Source: an uncultured Pedobacter sp. (GTDB lineage: Bacteria; Bacteroidota; Bacteroidia; Sphingobacteriales; Sphingobacteriaceae). Taken from it: a DNA stretch of 64,000 bases. The notes under the pieces were generated by a model. That model did not search any database. It saw only the letters and a list, made by a program, of their open reading frames with translations, and was not told the origin of the DNA. Location of the stretch: NCBI RefSeq assembly GCF_946480185.1, contig NZ_CAMLIG010000012.1, positions 1-64,000 on the forward strand, given 5' to 3'. The position numbers and the translations under genes were made by a program. Position 1 is the stretch's first letter. Each line of letters opens with the position of its first letter. This document shows positions 17,632 through 26,663 of the stretch, one piece after another.

Positions 17632-19905
17632 ATGAAAAAAAACTTTCTCTGCTTTGCATTTGCTGTCTTTTTTAGTCATTCCACTTTTGCTCAGGAAGAC
17701 TTTACCAAATACATTGATCCAAAAATTGGTAACGTTGCACAGTTTTTAGTGCCCACCTATCCAACCATGCATTTGCCCAACCAAATGTTGAGGATGTTTC
17801 CGGTAAAACTGGATTATATTTCTGACCAAGTTGAGGCTTTTCCTCTTCAAGTGGTATCCCATCGGGCAAAAGGAATTCTTCAAATGAAAGTAACACTCGG
17901 CGAAATTACCAATGCATCGTGGCAACAAAAAATGAACATAGACCAGGATTTAGAAGTGGTACATCCCTGGTTTTATTCAACTTATTTAATTGATGACGAC
18001 ATCAGGGTGAATTTTACACCCGGTAAAAAAAGCGCTATTTATAAAATAGATTTCCCCGCCAATAAACAAAAAAACATATTAATACAGGGCACTGCAGATA
18101 TGGAAGCTAACACCCTTGACGTTGATGGCTTTACGTTAAAGGAAAAAATAAAATACACTACCCGCGGAGAAAACTCTGTAACGAGAGAAATGTACGCTTA
18201 CGTTTATGGCTTGATAACAGATGATAAAAATAGGCCTATTGAAGGCGCAACATTCAAAATCCAAAAAAACAAATTTTCAATTTCTTTAAACCCCAATACG
18301 CCATCCTCTGTAAATGTTAAATATGCTGTTTCTTACATCAGCTATGAACAGGCTAAAATCAATTTTAGTAAAGAATTATCGTCAGATAATTTTGAGGAAC
18401 TGGTTAGCAAAGGAAAAAAAGAGTGGGAATCGGCTACTAACCAAATACAAGTTAAAGGAGGAACCGATGCCCAAAAAAGAACCTTTTATACGGCTTTGTA
18501 TCGTACCTACGAACGTATGGTTGATATCAATGAAGGTGGTAAATATTATAGTGGTTACGATGGAAAAGTACATATCAGCAACCGTCCTTTTTATGTAGAT
18601 GATTGGATTTGGGATACCTATAGGGCGCAACACCCTCTGCGTACCATTCTTAATCCAAAAATGGAAAATGACATGCTAAATTCTTATACCTTAATGTATG
18701 AGCAAAGCGGTTGGATGCCAACTTTTCCGCAATTACACGGAAACCACATGTGCATGAATTCTTATCATTCTTCAGCAATTTTTATTGATGCTTACCGAAA
18801 AGGCTTGAGAGATTATGATGTTAAAAAAGCTTATGAGGGGATACAAAAAAATTTAATGGAAGGGACTTTTATTCCATGGAGACAAGGAACGCCTAAAAAA
18901 CCTATTGATGATTTTTATCATCAACACGGATATTTCCCCGCACTTCGTCCTGGAGAAAAAGAAACCGAACCACAAATGGATAGCTTTGAAAAAAGACAAC
19001 CCGTACCCGTAACTTTAGGCGTGAGTTATGATTTTTGGGCATTATCAGAACTTGCTAGTGAGTTAGGTAAAAAAAACGAGGCTGAGGATTACCGCCAACA
19101 ATCTTTAAAATATAAAATACTGTGGAGTCCAGAACAGCGCCTGTTTATGCCAAAAGATGATAAAGGAGAATGGATTGATATTAACCCAAAATCAGCCGGG
19201 GGAAAAGGCTACCGAGCGTATTATGACGAAAACAATGGCTGGACTTATGCTTGGGATGTTCAGCATGATATTGGTGGACTTACCCAGCTTTTAGGGGGCA
19301 AAGCATCCGCAGAAGCCAGATTAGACCAGCTTTTTAGAGAACCATTAGGGATGAGTAAAAGTGATTTTTATGTAGATGGTTCCAATTCTACCGGAATGGT
19401 AGGGCAATTTTCAATGGGTAATGAACCGTCATTCCACATACCTTACTTGTACAATTATTTTGGTGCCCCTTGGAAAACCCAAAAGCGCACACGATTTTTA
19501 TTAGATGTTTGGTTTAAGGATAATATTTTTGGTATGCCAGGTGATGAAGATGGTGGTGGAATGAGTGCTTTTGTAGTATTTACCTCCATGGGATTATATC
19601 CGGTAACCCCAGGTTTGCCTTTTTATGATATCACAAGCCCCATCTTTGAAAAAACATCCATTAAACTTAATAATGGAAAAACATTTACTGTTTTGGCAGA
19701 AGGTGCCAGCAAAACCAAAAAATACATCCAAAAAGCATTTATAAACGGCCAAGAAATTTTTAGTCCATTCATAACGCATGAACAAATTATAGAAGGCGGG
19801 ACATTAAAACTAATTTTAGATGAGCTACCCAATAAAGAGTGGGGGAAAAATGCAAAAACACCGGTTTTCAACCAAATTAATAAGAATTCTGATTCATTGA
19901 ATTAA
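17632..19905 (+). CDS. GH92-family glycosidase (alpha-mannosidase-like), second divergent paralog
   Basis: The 757-residue protein has a signal peptide (HSTFAQ, cleavage about 21). GH92 motifs are YIDPKIGN, YVDDWIWDTYRAQHPLR, DENNGWTYAWDVQHD (with the probable acid Glu), GNEPSFHIPYLYNYFG (metal site) and GDEDGGGMSAFVVFTSMGLYPVTPG. It is clearly a paralog of the GH92 encoded at 9394-11664. It shares the altered N-terminal pocket (LVPTYPTMHLPN and MLR) and the GDEDGG site. It should be an exo-acting, calcium-dependent glycosidase in the periplasm or on the surface. The gene is 18 bp upstream of a sulfatase gene, so the two are probably co-transcribed. That pairing suggests the substrate carries sulfate near the cleaved mannoside-like sugar. 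Confidence 0.92.
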   Translation: MKKNFLCFAFAVFFSHSTFAQEDFTKYIDPKIGNVAQFLVPTYPTMHLPNQMLRMFPVKLDYISDQVEAFPLQVVSHRAKGILQMKVTLGEITNASWQQKMNIDQDLEVVHPWFYSTYLIDDDIRVNFTPGKKSAIYKIDFPANKQKNILIQGTADMEANTLDVDGFTLKEKIKYTTRGENSVTREMYAYVYGLITDDKNRPIEGATFKIQKNKFSISLNPNTPSSVNVKYAVSYISYEQAKINFSKELSSDNFEELVSKGKKEWESATNQIQVKGGTDAQKRTFYTALYRTYERMVDINEGGKYYSGYDGKVHISNRPFYVDDWIWDTYRAQHPLRTILNPKMENDMLNSYTLMYEQSGWMPTFPQLHGNHMCMNSYHSSAIFIDAYRKGLRDYDVKKAYEGIQKNLMEGTFIPWRQGTPKKPIDDFYHQHGYFPALRPGEKETEPQMDSFEKRQPVPVTLGVSYDFWALSELASELGKKNEAEDYRQQSLKYKILWSPEQRLFMPKDDKGEWIDINPKSAGGKGYRAYYDENNGWTYAWDVQHDIGGLTQLLGGKASAEARLDQLFREPLGMSKSDFYVDGSNSTGMVGQFSMGNEPSFHIPYLYNYFGAPWKTQKRTRFLLDVWFKDNIFGMPGDEDGGGMSAFVVFTSMGLYPVTPGLPFYDITSPIFEKTSIKLNNGKTFTVLAEGASKTKKYIQKAFINGQEIFSPFITHEQIIEGGTLKLILDELPNKEWGKNAKTPVFNQINKNSDSLN

Positions 19906-19923
19906 GCTAAAACACAAAAAAAT

Positions 19924-21345
19924 ATGAAATTTAATTTGATAACCTCATTTATTGTAATAATAGGATTAACATTTTCTGGCTGTAGTAATCTTAGAGGGAA
20001 TAGAATAGCGGAGCAAAAACCCAACGTATTGATTATTTTAACCGATGATATGGGTTATGGTGATATTTCTTGTTACGGGCAAACCCAATATCAAACGCCT
20101 AACATAGATGATATTGCTTTGCATGGCGTTAAACTCACCGATTTCTATGTGCCAACGCCTTATTGTGCGCCTTCCAGAGCTACGCTTTTAACAGGAAGAT
20201 TTCCTTTAAGACATGGTTTATATAAAAACCCACATCCTGACGGGCTTCCAGAAGCAGATACATTGGGCATCTCTTCCAAAGAAATTTTAATGTCGACTCT
20301 ATTTAGAGAAGCAGGTTACGCAACTAAAGCTATCGGTAAATGGCACTTAGGTCATCATAAACAATTTCTTCCGTTAGAACATGGGTTTGACGAGTATTAT
20401 GGGATTCCCTACTCAAATGATATGCGCCCTGTACAGATTATCCAAGATAGAGACACCGTAAAATATCCCGTAGACCAAAGGTTTTTAACACGCGATTATA
20501 CCCAACAAGCCATAGATTTTATCAAAAGAAAAAAAGACAAACCATTTTTCTTATACCTCGCCCATGCAATGCCTCATAAACCGCTAGCAGCATCTGATAG
20601 ATTTTATACCCCAGAAACGCCTAATGATTTATACGCCGATGTCATTAGAGAGTTAGATTGGTCTGTGGGAGAAGTCATGAAGACTTTGAAAGATTTAAAA
20701 TTATTAGACAACACGATTGTTATTTTTATGTCTGATAATGGTCCATATTATGGCGGAAGCACCGGAGGATTTAAAGGAATGAAAGCTACCAATTGGGAAG
20801 GCGGTATCCGTGTACCGTTTATGATCAGGTATCCTAAAGTTTTCCCTGAGAATAAAAAGATAAATGTACCAGCGTGGTCGCCAGATATTTTACCAACGCT
20901 TTTAGCGCTTACAAATATTAAACCGTCAAAAATGAATAAGCTAGACGGAGAAGACATCACGAAGATTTTAAAGGGCAAAGAAACTAATCATCCCCCGGTA
21001 TTTAGCTTGCGTAACGATAAAATTATGTCTGTAAGAAAAGGCGATTATAAGCTTTTTGTAAATAATCCATATACCCGTTTAGAAGATAGTAAAAATTGGG
21101 TTGACGATAAAGCACCCGATGGAGTCACCATCATTGCACAAACTATTGGACAAGCAACCCCGGCCCAATATCCGGGGCTTATCCCTCAAAAAACAACAAA
21201 GAAAATTGAATTATATAATTTAAAAGATGACCCTACTGAATCCAATGATTTATCAGAAATAATGAAAGACAAAGTGAATGAACTCATGCAGGATTATAAA
21301 AAATTCGAAGCTAGTTTGCCTCCACTACCAACTGTAAAAAAATAG
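19924..21345 (+). CDS. Lipoprotein sulfatase, formylglycine type (S1 family)
   Basis: The 473-residue protein has a lipoprotein signal peptide (LTFSGC, Cys about 20). The alkaline-phosphatase-like metal site starts at LIILTDDMGYGD. The formylglycine signature CAPSR has its cysteine at residue 81, followed by TLLTGRFPLRHGL. GKWHLGHH and MSDNGPYYGGS supply further active-site residues. Cys is modified to formylglycine by a maturase, which is not in this window. Such enzymes remove sulfate esters from polysaccharides. The lipobox predicts membrane anchoring. It follows the second GH92 gene by 18 bp. Confidence 0.95.
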   Translation: MKFNLITSFIVIIGLTFSGCSNLRGNRIAEQKPNVLIILTDDMGYGDISCYGQTQYQTPNIDDIALHGVKLTDFYVPTPYCAPSRATLLTGRFPLRHGLYKNPHPDGLPEADTLGISSKEILMSTLFREAGYATKAIGKWHLGHHKQFLPLEHGFDEYYGIPYSNDMRPVQIIQDRDTVKYPVDQRFLTRDYTQQAIDFIKRKKDKPFFLYLAHAMPHKPLAASDRFYTPETPNDLYADVIRELDWSVGEVMKTLKDLKLLDNTIVIFMSDNGPYYGGSTGGFKGMKATNWEGGIRVPFMIRYPKVFPENKKINVPAWSPDILPTLLALTNIKPSKMNKLDGEDITKILKGKETNHPPVFSLRNDKIMSVRKGDYKLFVNNPYTRLEDSKNWVDDKAPDGVTIIAQTIGQATPAQYPGLIPQKTTKKIELYNLKDDPTESNDLSEIMKDKVNELMQDYKKFEASLPPLPTVKK

Positions 21346-21444
21346 TTTTCACGTGATATAATTCAAGCAAATTGTAGGTAAAACAATAATTAACCCGTGT
21401 TAAATTGAAAGCGAACAAACCCATTAAATAGCAATTTAAAATAG

Positions 21445-23370
21445 ATGAAAATATCAAAACTTTTTACATTATTTCTGTTAGAGGTTATGGCTATAACAAC
21501 TTTCTCTGCAGTAGCCCAAACTCCTAAGCGTCCCAACATTGTAATAATTCTAGCTGATGATTTGGGGCATGGTGATTTGAGCATTAACGGAGGCAAAACC
21601 CCTACTCCTAACATAGACCGCTTAGTAAAGTCAGGTGTTCGTTTTACCAATTTTGTTACATGTCCGGTTTGCAGTCCAACTAGAGCTGGTTTATTAACTG
21701 GGATAAATCCCTTACGTACAGCGTCAGGACCTGAGACGGATGGTACTTTAGACGTAAAATTGACCAATTTTGGCAACTACTTTCAAAAAGAAGGCTATAA
21801 AACGGGCTTATTCGGCAAATGGCATAACAGTCCGTCACCCAATCAAGTACCCAATGCTAATACCATCAATCAATATGGGTTCGATAGGTTCGTAGGGTTT
21901 TATGCTGGTGCGGTAGATTATTTTTCTAAGGGCTCAACAGGTTGGTTTCATGATGGTCAATTAGTAGAAGATGAATTGGATTATTCCACAGACTTGGTTT
22001 CAAAATATGCGATCGAATTTATGGATAAAAATAAAGCCAATCCATTTTTATGCTACGTCCCTTTTCCAGCCGTTCATGGACCTCATGTTGTAAAAGAAGA
22101 ATTATTAAAAAGAGTTCCTTATGAAATCATGAGTAAGGTAAAAAATATGAAGCCTTATGATTATTATCGAAGAGCGGTTATCAATCTCCCAGAATGGAGA
22201 AAATACAATGCAATAAAATACAATGATGAGACGTGGAATAATAAACCCGATAAACTCAGTCACGAAGAAATGGCGATGCTGTACTCTGCCGTTATTACTT
22301 CATTGGATGATAATGTTGGACTTATTATGGATGACCTAAAAAAGAACAACCTACTAGATAACACCATTGTTGTTTTCTTCTCAGACAACGGAGGTACTGC
22401 ATATGCTGGAAACAATTTTCCATTTAGAGGCTTTAAACATTCCATGTTTGAAGGAGGCATTCATTCAGAAGCATCGATAATTATACCTAAAACAGTATTA
22501 TCCAAAACAAAAAAAGAGGTGCCAGAAATGTGTGGTTATCTTGATGTATTTCCAACATTAACAGCACTAACTAACAGTAAACAAAAATTACCTGCAAATT
22601 TAGATGGCATTAATTTAACTGATTTTATTAAAGGCACTGCAAAACCACAAACCAACAGGTATTATTATTGGGCTTGGCGAGATCACGATGTATTGAGATC
22701 GGATCAATGGAAATTATTCAGGTACTGGAATAAAGTGGAATTGTACGATATGGTAAATGACATAGCAGAAACAAAAGATGTTTCAAAAGATAACCCACAG
22801 GTAGTTAAACAACTTTTAGCTCAAATTACACTGGAAGCAAAAAAATGTGGTGTCGCTAACGGTCATATACCTTTAAATATTAAACCTTTAAAAGCAAAGC
22901 CGAAAGGAAGTGTTTTGGCAATTGATATTTCTTCGGAAGATGATTTAAAAAAACAAACCATCGAAATATTAAAGAAAAATTTTACAATTCTGCCTGATTA
23001 TTATTTTGAATATGATATTAAAGTAGATCCAAAATCAGAACTTTCATATTGTTATTTTTCTCCCATCAGAAGAGGAAGTTCTATGTTTAATGATAACATG
23101 GGTGTTGATATAAACGGAAAATTGGTGCAATCACCTACAGTGTTTGATAATAATTGGAAGCACATATCGGTTGGATTAGGTTCTTATTCACCATCGAATG
23201 TCAGTGATTTAGGATTGACCTATAAATTCAAAAAACCTGGTAAAACAACCATTTATCTTGATAATATCCGCATCAAAAATTTGAAGGGTGAAATTGTTTA
23301 CCAACTATTTGGAGATGACAGCGAAAAGGTAAACATTACATCGCCAAAAGCGAAAATAGTAAATCTGTAA
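21445..23370 (+). CDS. Sulfatase, formylglycine type, with C-terminal beta-sandwich module
   Basis: The 641-residue protein has a signal peptide (AVAQ, cleavage about residue 26). The sulfatase core contains IVIILADDLGHGD, the formylglycine signature CSPTR (Cys at residue 76), FGKWHNSPSP and FSDNGGTAYAG. The core is complete by about residue 480. A further 160 residues, rich in beta-strand (YYFEYDIKVDP, ISVGLGSYSPS, TIYLDNIRI), resemble a jelly-roll carbohydrate-binding or accessory domain, which most S1 sulfatases lack. It lies 99 bp downstream of the previous sulfatase and is followed by a strong terminator, so it probably ends that operon. Confidence 0.93.
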   Translation: MKISKLFTLFLLEVMAITTFSAVAQTPKRPNIVIILADDLGHGDLSINGGKTPTPNIDRLVKSGVRFTNFVTCPVCSPTRAGLLTGINPLRTASGPETDGTLDVKLTNFGNYFQKEGYKTGLFGKWHNSPSPNQVPNANTINQYGFDRFVGFYAGAVDYFSKGSTGWFHDGQLVEDELDYSTDLVSKYAIEFMDKNKANPFLCYVPFPAVHGPHVVKEELLKRVPYEIMSKVKNMKPYDYYRRAVINLPEWRKYNAIKYNDETWNNKPDKLSHEEMAMLYSAVITSLDDNVGLIMDDLKKNNLLDNTIVVFFSDNGGTAYAGNNFPFRGFKHSMFEGGIHSEASIIIPKTVLSKTKKEVPEMCGYLDVFPTLTALTNSKQKLPANLDGINLTDFIKGTAKPQTNRYYYWAWRDHDVLRSDQWKLFRYWNKVELYDMVNDIAETKDVSKDNPQVVKQLLAQITLEAKKCGVANGHIPLNIKPLKAKPKGSVLAIDISSEDDLKKQTIEILKKNFTILPDYYFEYDIKVDPKSELSYCYFSPIRRGSSMFNDNMGVDINGKLVQSPTVFDNNWKHISVGLGSYSPSNVSDLGLTYKFKKPGKTTIYLDNIRIKNLKGEIVYQLFGDDSEKVNITSPKAKIVNL

Positions 23371-23405
23371 TATTTGTTAAATAACCATTTTATCTGGTTA
23401 CGATG

Positions 23406-23442
23406 TAGAGGACGTCTCCGAAAAGGCGTCCTCTATTTTTTT
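23406..23442 (+). terminator. Intrinsic terminator after the sulfatase pair
   Basis: Nine-base arms at 23406-23414 and 23427-23435 form a GC-rich stem with a 12-nt loop, directly followed by seven T. It lies 36 bp after the sulfatase stop and closes the esterase/GH92/sulfatase transcript. The rest of the 298-bp gap to the next gene is AT-rich and presumably holds a new promoter. Confidence 0.9.
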
Positions 23443-23668
23443 GCCATTTAGCCCGTATCTCATTGTCTTTAAGTAGAAAAATGCACCCTCCTGTTTCTTG
23501 ACCAATTGGCGAAAAAGCATCTTTATTTTGGCTCATTTTCATTCATTTAATTGATATTTCTAATCCGTTAATCAATTATTAATGATTAATTAATTGTCCT
23601 CTTTTATTATTGATATAACCATTAAGCTCTCAAAATAAACGAATTATAAACCCAAAAAACAAAAGAAA

Positions 23669-26581
23669 ATGAAAACACGATTACTAAAAATTCTATTAAT
23701 GGCTATCGGTTGGTTAGCTTTTATTCCCAGAACCTATTCGCAGGATATAGGTGCTACTTTTTGCTGGCATTATCAGGAAATCTATGGAGGACATGATTAT
23801 TCTTACAACCAATCTATTGCTAAGAAAGAGCTTCCCGATAGCACCAATTGGACTACTACAACAGAATGGTGGGAAAATATGGCAGAAGAAGTTGACTATT
23901 CAGGAATCGATTTTATTGCTTTACTCAGCAGAGGAAACCAACCCAATGCACCAGATAGAGGTAATGGCAACCCTAAACATATCCCAAAATTGATTGATGC
24001 CATGAATGCAAGGGGAAGTAGTTTTAAATTAGCCATTTTCGATGATTGCCCAAATTCTTGGACTGGAAGTAAAAACTGGAACGAATCTGGAGGAACGACT
24101 TATTCTACAAGTTCGCCTAAGTTTGATTGTTCCAATACAGCTAATTATAAATATATCTGGGATTACAATCTGAAACAGGCTATCGGAAACATACCCGATG
24201 CTAAAAGATACAAAATAGATGGCAGAATGGTCATCTTTTTTTGGTCGGTAAAACCAACTTGGATGAGCAATACACAGGGACATCTATCCGAAATTCTTCA
24301 ATATATAAGAGATAAGTGCCAGGCAACATACGGTTTTATTCCTTACATTATTATTGATAAAGACTGGCTAGATAATGATAGTACTTTAAGTACTGCAACT
24401 GTGGATGCTGTACATGGTTGGTTTTCGGCTGCAAATGGAATATCTTATACGCTTGAAACCTGGAACGGGAAAAAAACAGGTGCTTTAGCTCCCGGATTTA
24501 GCGATCCGGCTAATCCTCCATATTTAGATCCGAGTATGGGGACATCAGATAAGGGTTTAAGATTGAAAACAGGTCTTGATCATACCGTAGGTGCCGGTGC
24601 AAGAACTACCTTGGTTGAGGGTTTTACAGATGCCGCCGAAGCAGCTGCCTTATGGCGAAGTACAGATAATGGTACAAATACTTTTCATGCCTATGCAAAT
24701 CAGCGTTTGAACATCTTAAGACGATATACAAGCGATCCTTACCCAAGCAGTTTAAAGATGGAAGTAGAAGCTTGTGACATCAATTATGACTTAACCGCAG
24801 GAAATAGCGGAGGTGCATTTCTTGATCTCGGTGATCTGGATGTGGTAAAATGTAATGATACAAACGGCGGTTGGAATGTAACGGCTACACAGGCTAACGA
24901 ATGGATGGAGTGGAAAGAATTACCACTTCTAAAAAACACAAAATTTCAGTTACGATATAAATCAACAACAGGTTCATCTATAAAATTCTCAGTTGATGGA
25001 ACAGCATTAACAACAGTTAGTCTACCTTCAACCAGTGGAGTATGGACTACTATTAATGCCGGAAATTACACTACTGGCAACAACAGTTTACACACGGTGC
25101 GACTTACAATTGTTTCTGGTTCACCGGATATAAACTACTTTAAAAGAGTTGATGGCACCATTGCTGTAACCGGAGTAACAGTAACCCCATCAACAGCCGC
25201 TTTATCAGTCGGCAATACAAAGCAGCTAATAGCTACAGTAGCTCCCTCAAATGCAACAAATTCAACAGTAACATGGTCTAGCAACAATACCGCAGCCGTC
25301 ACTGTTAATTCAAGCGGACTTGTTACTGCGATTGCTTCGGGTACTGCTACCATTACTGTAACCACACAAGATGGAGGGAAAACAGATACTTCCGTTATTA
25401 CAGTTACCACTCCTTCAACCGGATCTCAAACCTATCAGGCGGAGGATGCTAATTATAATGGAGCTATTGTTGCTTCAAACCAAACTGGGTACAATGGCAC
25501 AGGCTTTATCGACTTCGTTAACGATACAGGTGATTATATTCAATGGACTGTAAATGTACCAACAGCCGGAAAGTATGACCTAAGCTTCAGATACGCACTC
25601 CCTAACGGTGGGCGCCCGCTTGAACTAAAGGTCAACGGAACTGTCAAGGAAGCATCATTAGATTTCCCTGCCACAAGTTTGTGGAACAACTGGCAATATG
25701 TAACCAGCACCCAGACATTAAATGCCGGCAACAATACCATCAGACTTAGCACCAACGGCAGCAATGGCGGTAATATTGATGAACTGAGTGTTATTCCTTA
25801 CCTGGATGATTGTGACGCACTTGCAAACTGGCTTTCCGCATCTGCTAATACGCTTACTTATAATACTACCGATAAAAAACAAGGTACAGGCTGTCTTCAG
25901 ATGGTAGGTAGCGCAACGGATGAGTTCAAAAGGTCATTCCCAACCCCGTTGAATACCGGGGTGAGTATAGCCAATGGCATACTGAGCTTTTGGTACTATG
26001 TTTCCGACGTTACCAAATGCGGTACGGTGAGGGTAGAACTGGGCTCCGGCGGAGCGGCAGATGTTGATGAGCTAAGCTGGCCATTGAGCGGACTGGCAAA
26101 CGGCTGGAACCATATCATCCTAAATACTGTTGATGCCGTTCAAGCAGGGACTCCCAATATGAATGCGCTAAACTGGTTCCGTATTTATAATCCAAAGACC
26201 GGAAGTATCACAACCAGACTGGATGCTGTCCGTATATTGGATTCGGCATCAGGGGGAAACTCATTGGCTACAATAAGTGAACCAGCAAACTTGGTGATTA
26301 ACGGTCTTGATCTACAACCTAACACGGAATTACAGTCTGCAACAATTTATCCAAACCCTTATAAAGATGGCCTACTCTCTATTGATTTAAAGGGTTTTAA
26401 AAAACTGAACGATATCAAGATTAAATTAGTCAATATCGCCGGACAGACATTACAGGAAACAGTAGTTAAAAACTCTTCGCATGTAGAATTAGACCTATCC
26501 GGAAAATTGAAGGAATCGGTTTATCTTATTTATATCGAAGCTGGAAATACTAGGGTGGTTAAAAAACTTGTCGTCAATTAA
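23669..26581 (+). CDS. Multimodular DUF5010/GH99-like enzyme with Ig-like, CBM-like and type IX secretion modules
   Basis: The 970-residue protein has a signal peptide (RTYSQ, cleavage about 25). Residues 27-360 resemble the DUF5010/GH71-GH99-like barrel (GATFCWHYQEIYGGHD, FIALLSRGNQPNAPDRG, FDDCPNSWTGSKNWNESGG). Residues 363-488 are a CBM6-like sandwich (EVEACDINYD to SPDINYF). A BIG2-type Ig domain (about 492-580), a second CBM6/35-like domain (about 585-710, TYQAEDANYNG) and another jelly roll (about 711-860) follow. The last 80 residues (YPNPYKDG to KKLVVN) are a type A type IX sorting domain, predicting export to the surface or medium. The gene at 29000-30784 is a paralog without the three inserted modules. 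Probably a secreted, substrate-binding endo-acting glycosidase; the activity is inferred only. Confidence 0.85.
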   Translation: MKTRLLKILLMAIGWLAFIPRTYSQDIGATFCWHYQEIYGGHDYSYNQSIAKKELPDSTNWTTTTEWWENMAEEVDYSGIDFIALLSRGNQPNAPDRGNGNPKHIPKLIDAMNARGSSFKLAIFDDCPNSWTGSKNWNESGGTTYSTSSPKFDCSNTANYKYIWDYNLKQAIGNIPDAKRYKIDGRMVIFFWSVKPTWMSNTQGHLSEILQYIRDKCQATYGFIPYIIIDKDWLDNDSTLSTATVDAVHGWFSAANGISYTLETWNGKKTGALAPGFSDPANPPYLDPSMGTSDKGLRLKTGLDHTVGAGARTTLVEGFTDAAEAAALWRSTDNGTNTFHAYANQRLNILRRYTSDPYPSSLKMEVEACDINYDLTAGNSGGAFLDLGDLDVVKCNDTNGGWNVTATQANEWMEWKELPLLKNTKFQLRYKSTTGSSIKFSVDGTALTTVSLPSTSGVWTTINAGNYTTGNNSLHTVRLTIVSGSPDINYFKRVDGTIAVTGVTVTPSTAALSVGNTKQLIATVAPSNATNSTVTWSSNNTAAVTVNSSGLVTAIASGTATITVTTQDGGKTDTSVITVTTPSTGSQTYQAEDANYNGAIVASNQTGYNGTGFIDFVNDTGDYIQWTVNVPTAGKYDLSFRYALPNGGRPLELKVNGTVKEASLDFPATSLWNNWQYVTSTQTLNAGNNTIRLSTNGSNGGNIDELSVIPYLDDCDALANWLSASANTLTYNTTDKKQGTGCLQMVGSATDEFKRSFPTPLNTGVSIANGILSFWYYVSDVTKCGTVRVELGSGGAADVDELSWPLSGLANGWNHIILNTVDAVQAGTPNMNALNWFRIYNPKTGSITTRLDAVRILDSASGGNSLATISEPANLVINGLDLQPNTELQSATIYPNPYKDGLLSIDLKGFKKLNDIKIKLVNIAGQTLQETVVKNSSHVELDLSGKLKESVYLIYIEAGNTRVVKKLVVN

Positions 26582-26594
26582 TCTTATAACAACC

Positions 26595-26632
26595 TTAACA
26601 ACAAGGTGGATTGACATCCACCTTGTTGTTAA
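26595..26632 (+). terminator. Strong 16-bp hairpin after the multimodular enzyme gene
   Basis: Arms 26595-26610 and 26617-26632 are perfectly complementary over 16 bp with a 6-nt loop. No long T run follows (TTAATTAAAG), so it may act as a weak terminator or mRNA-stabilising or processing hairpin, partially separating the gene at 23669 from the metallophosphoesterase that starts 32 bp later. Confidence 0.6.
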
Positions 26633-26663
26633 TTAAAGTCTATTCCATTTTAAAGAAAATATC

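Noticed and set aside
25135..25410. 91-codon minus-strand frame rich in Val and Thr
   Set aside because: It is the antisense shadow of the Thr/Val-rich Ig-like domain of the plus-strand enzyme; low-complexity composition explains the open frame.
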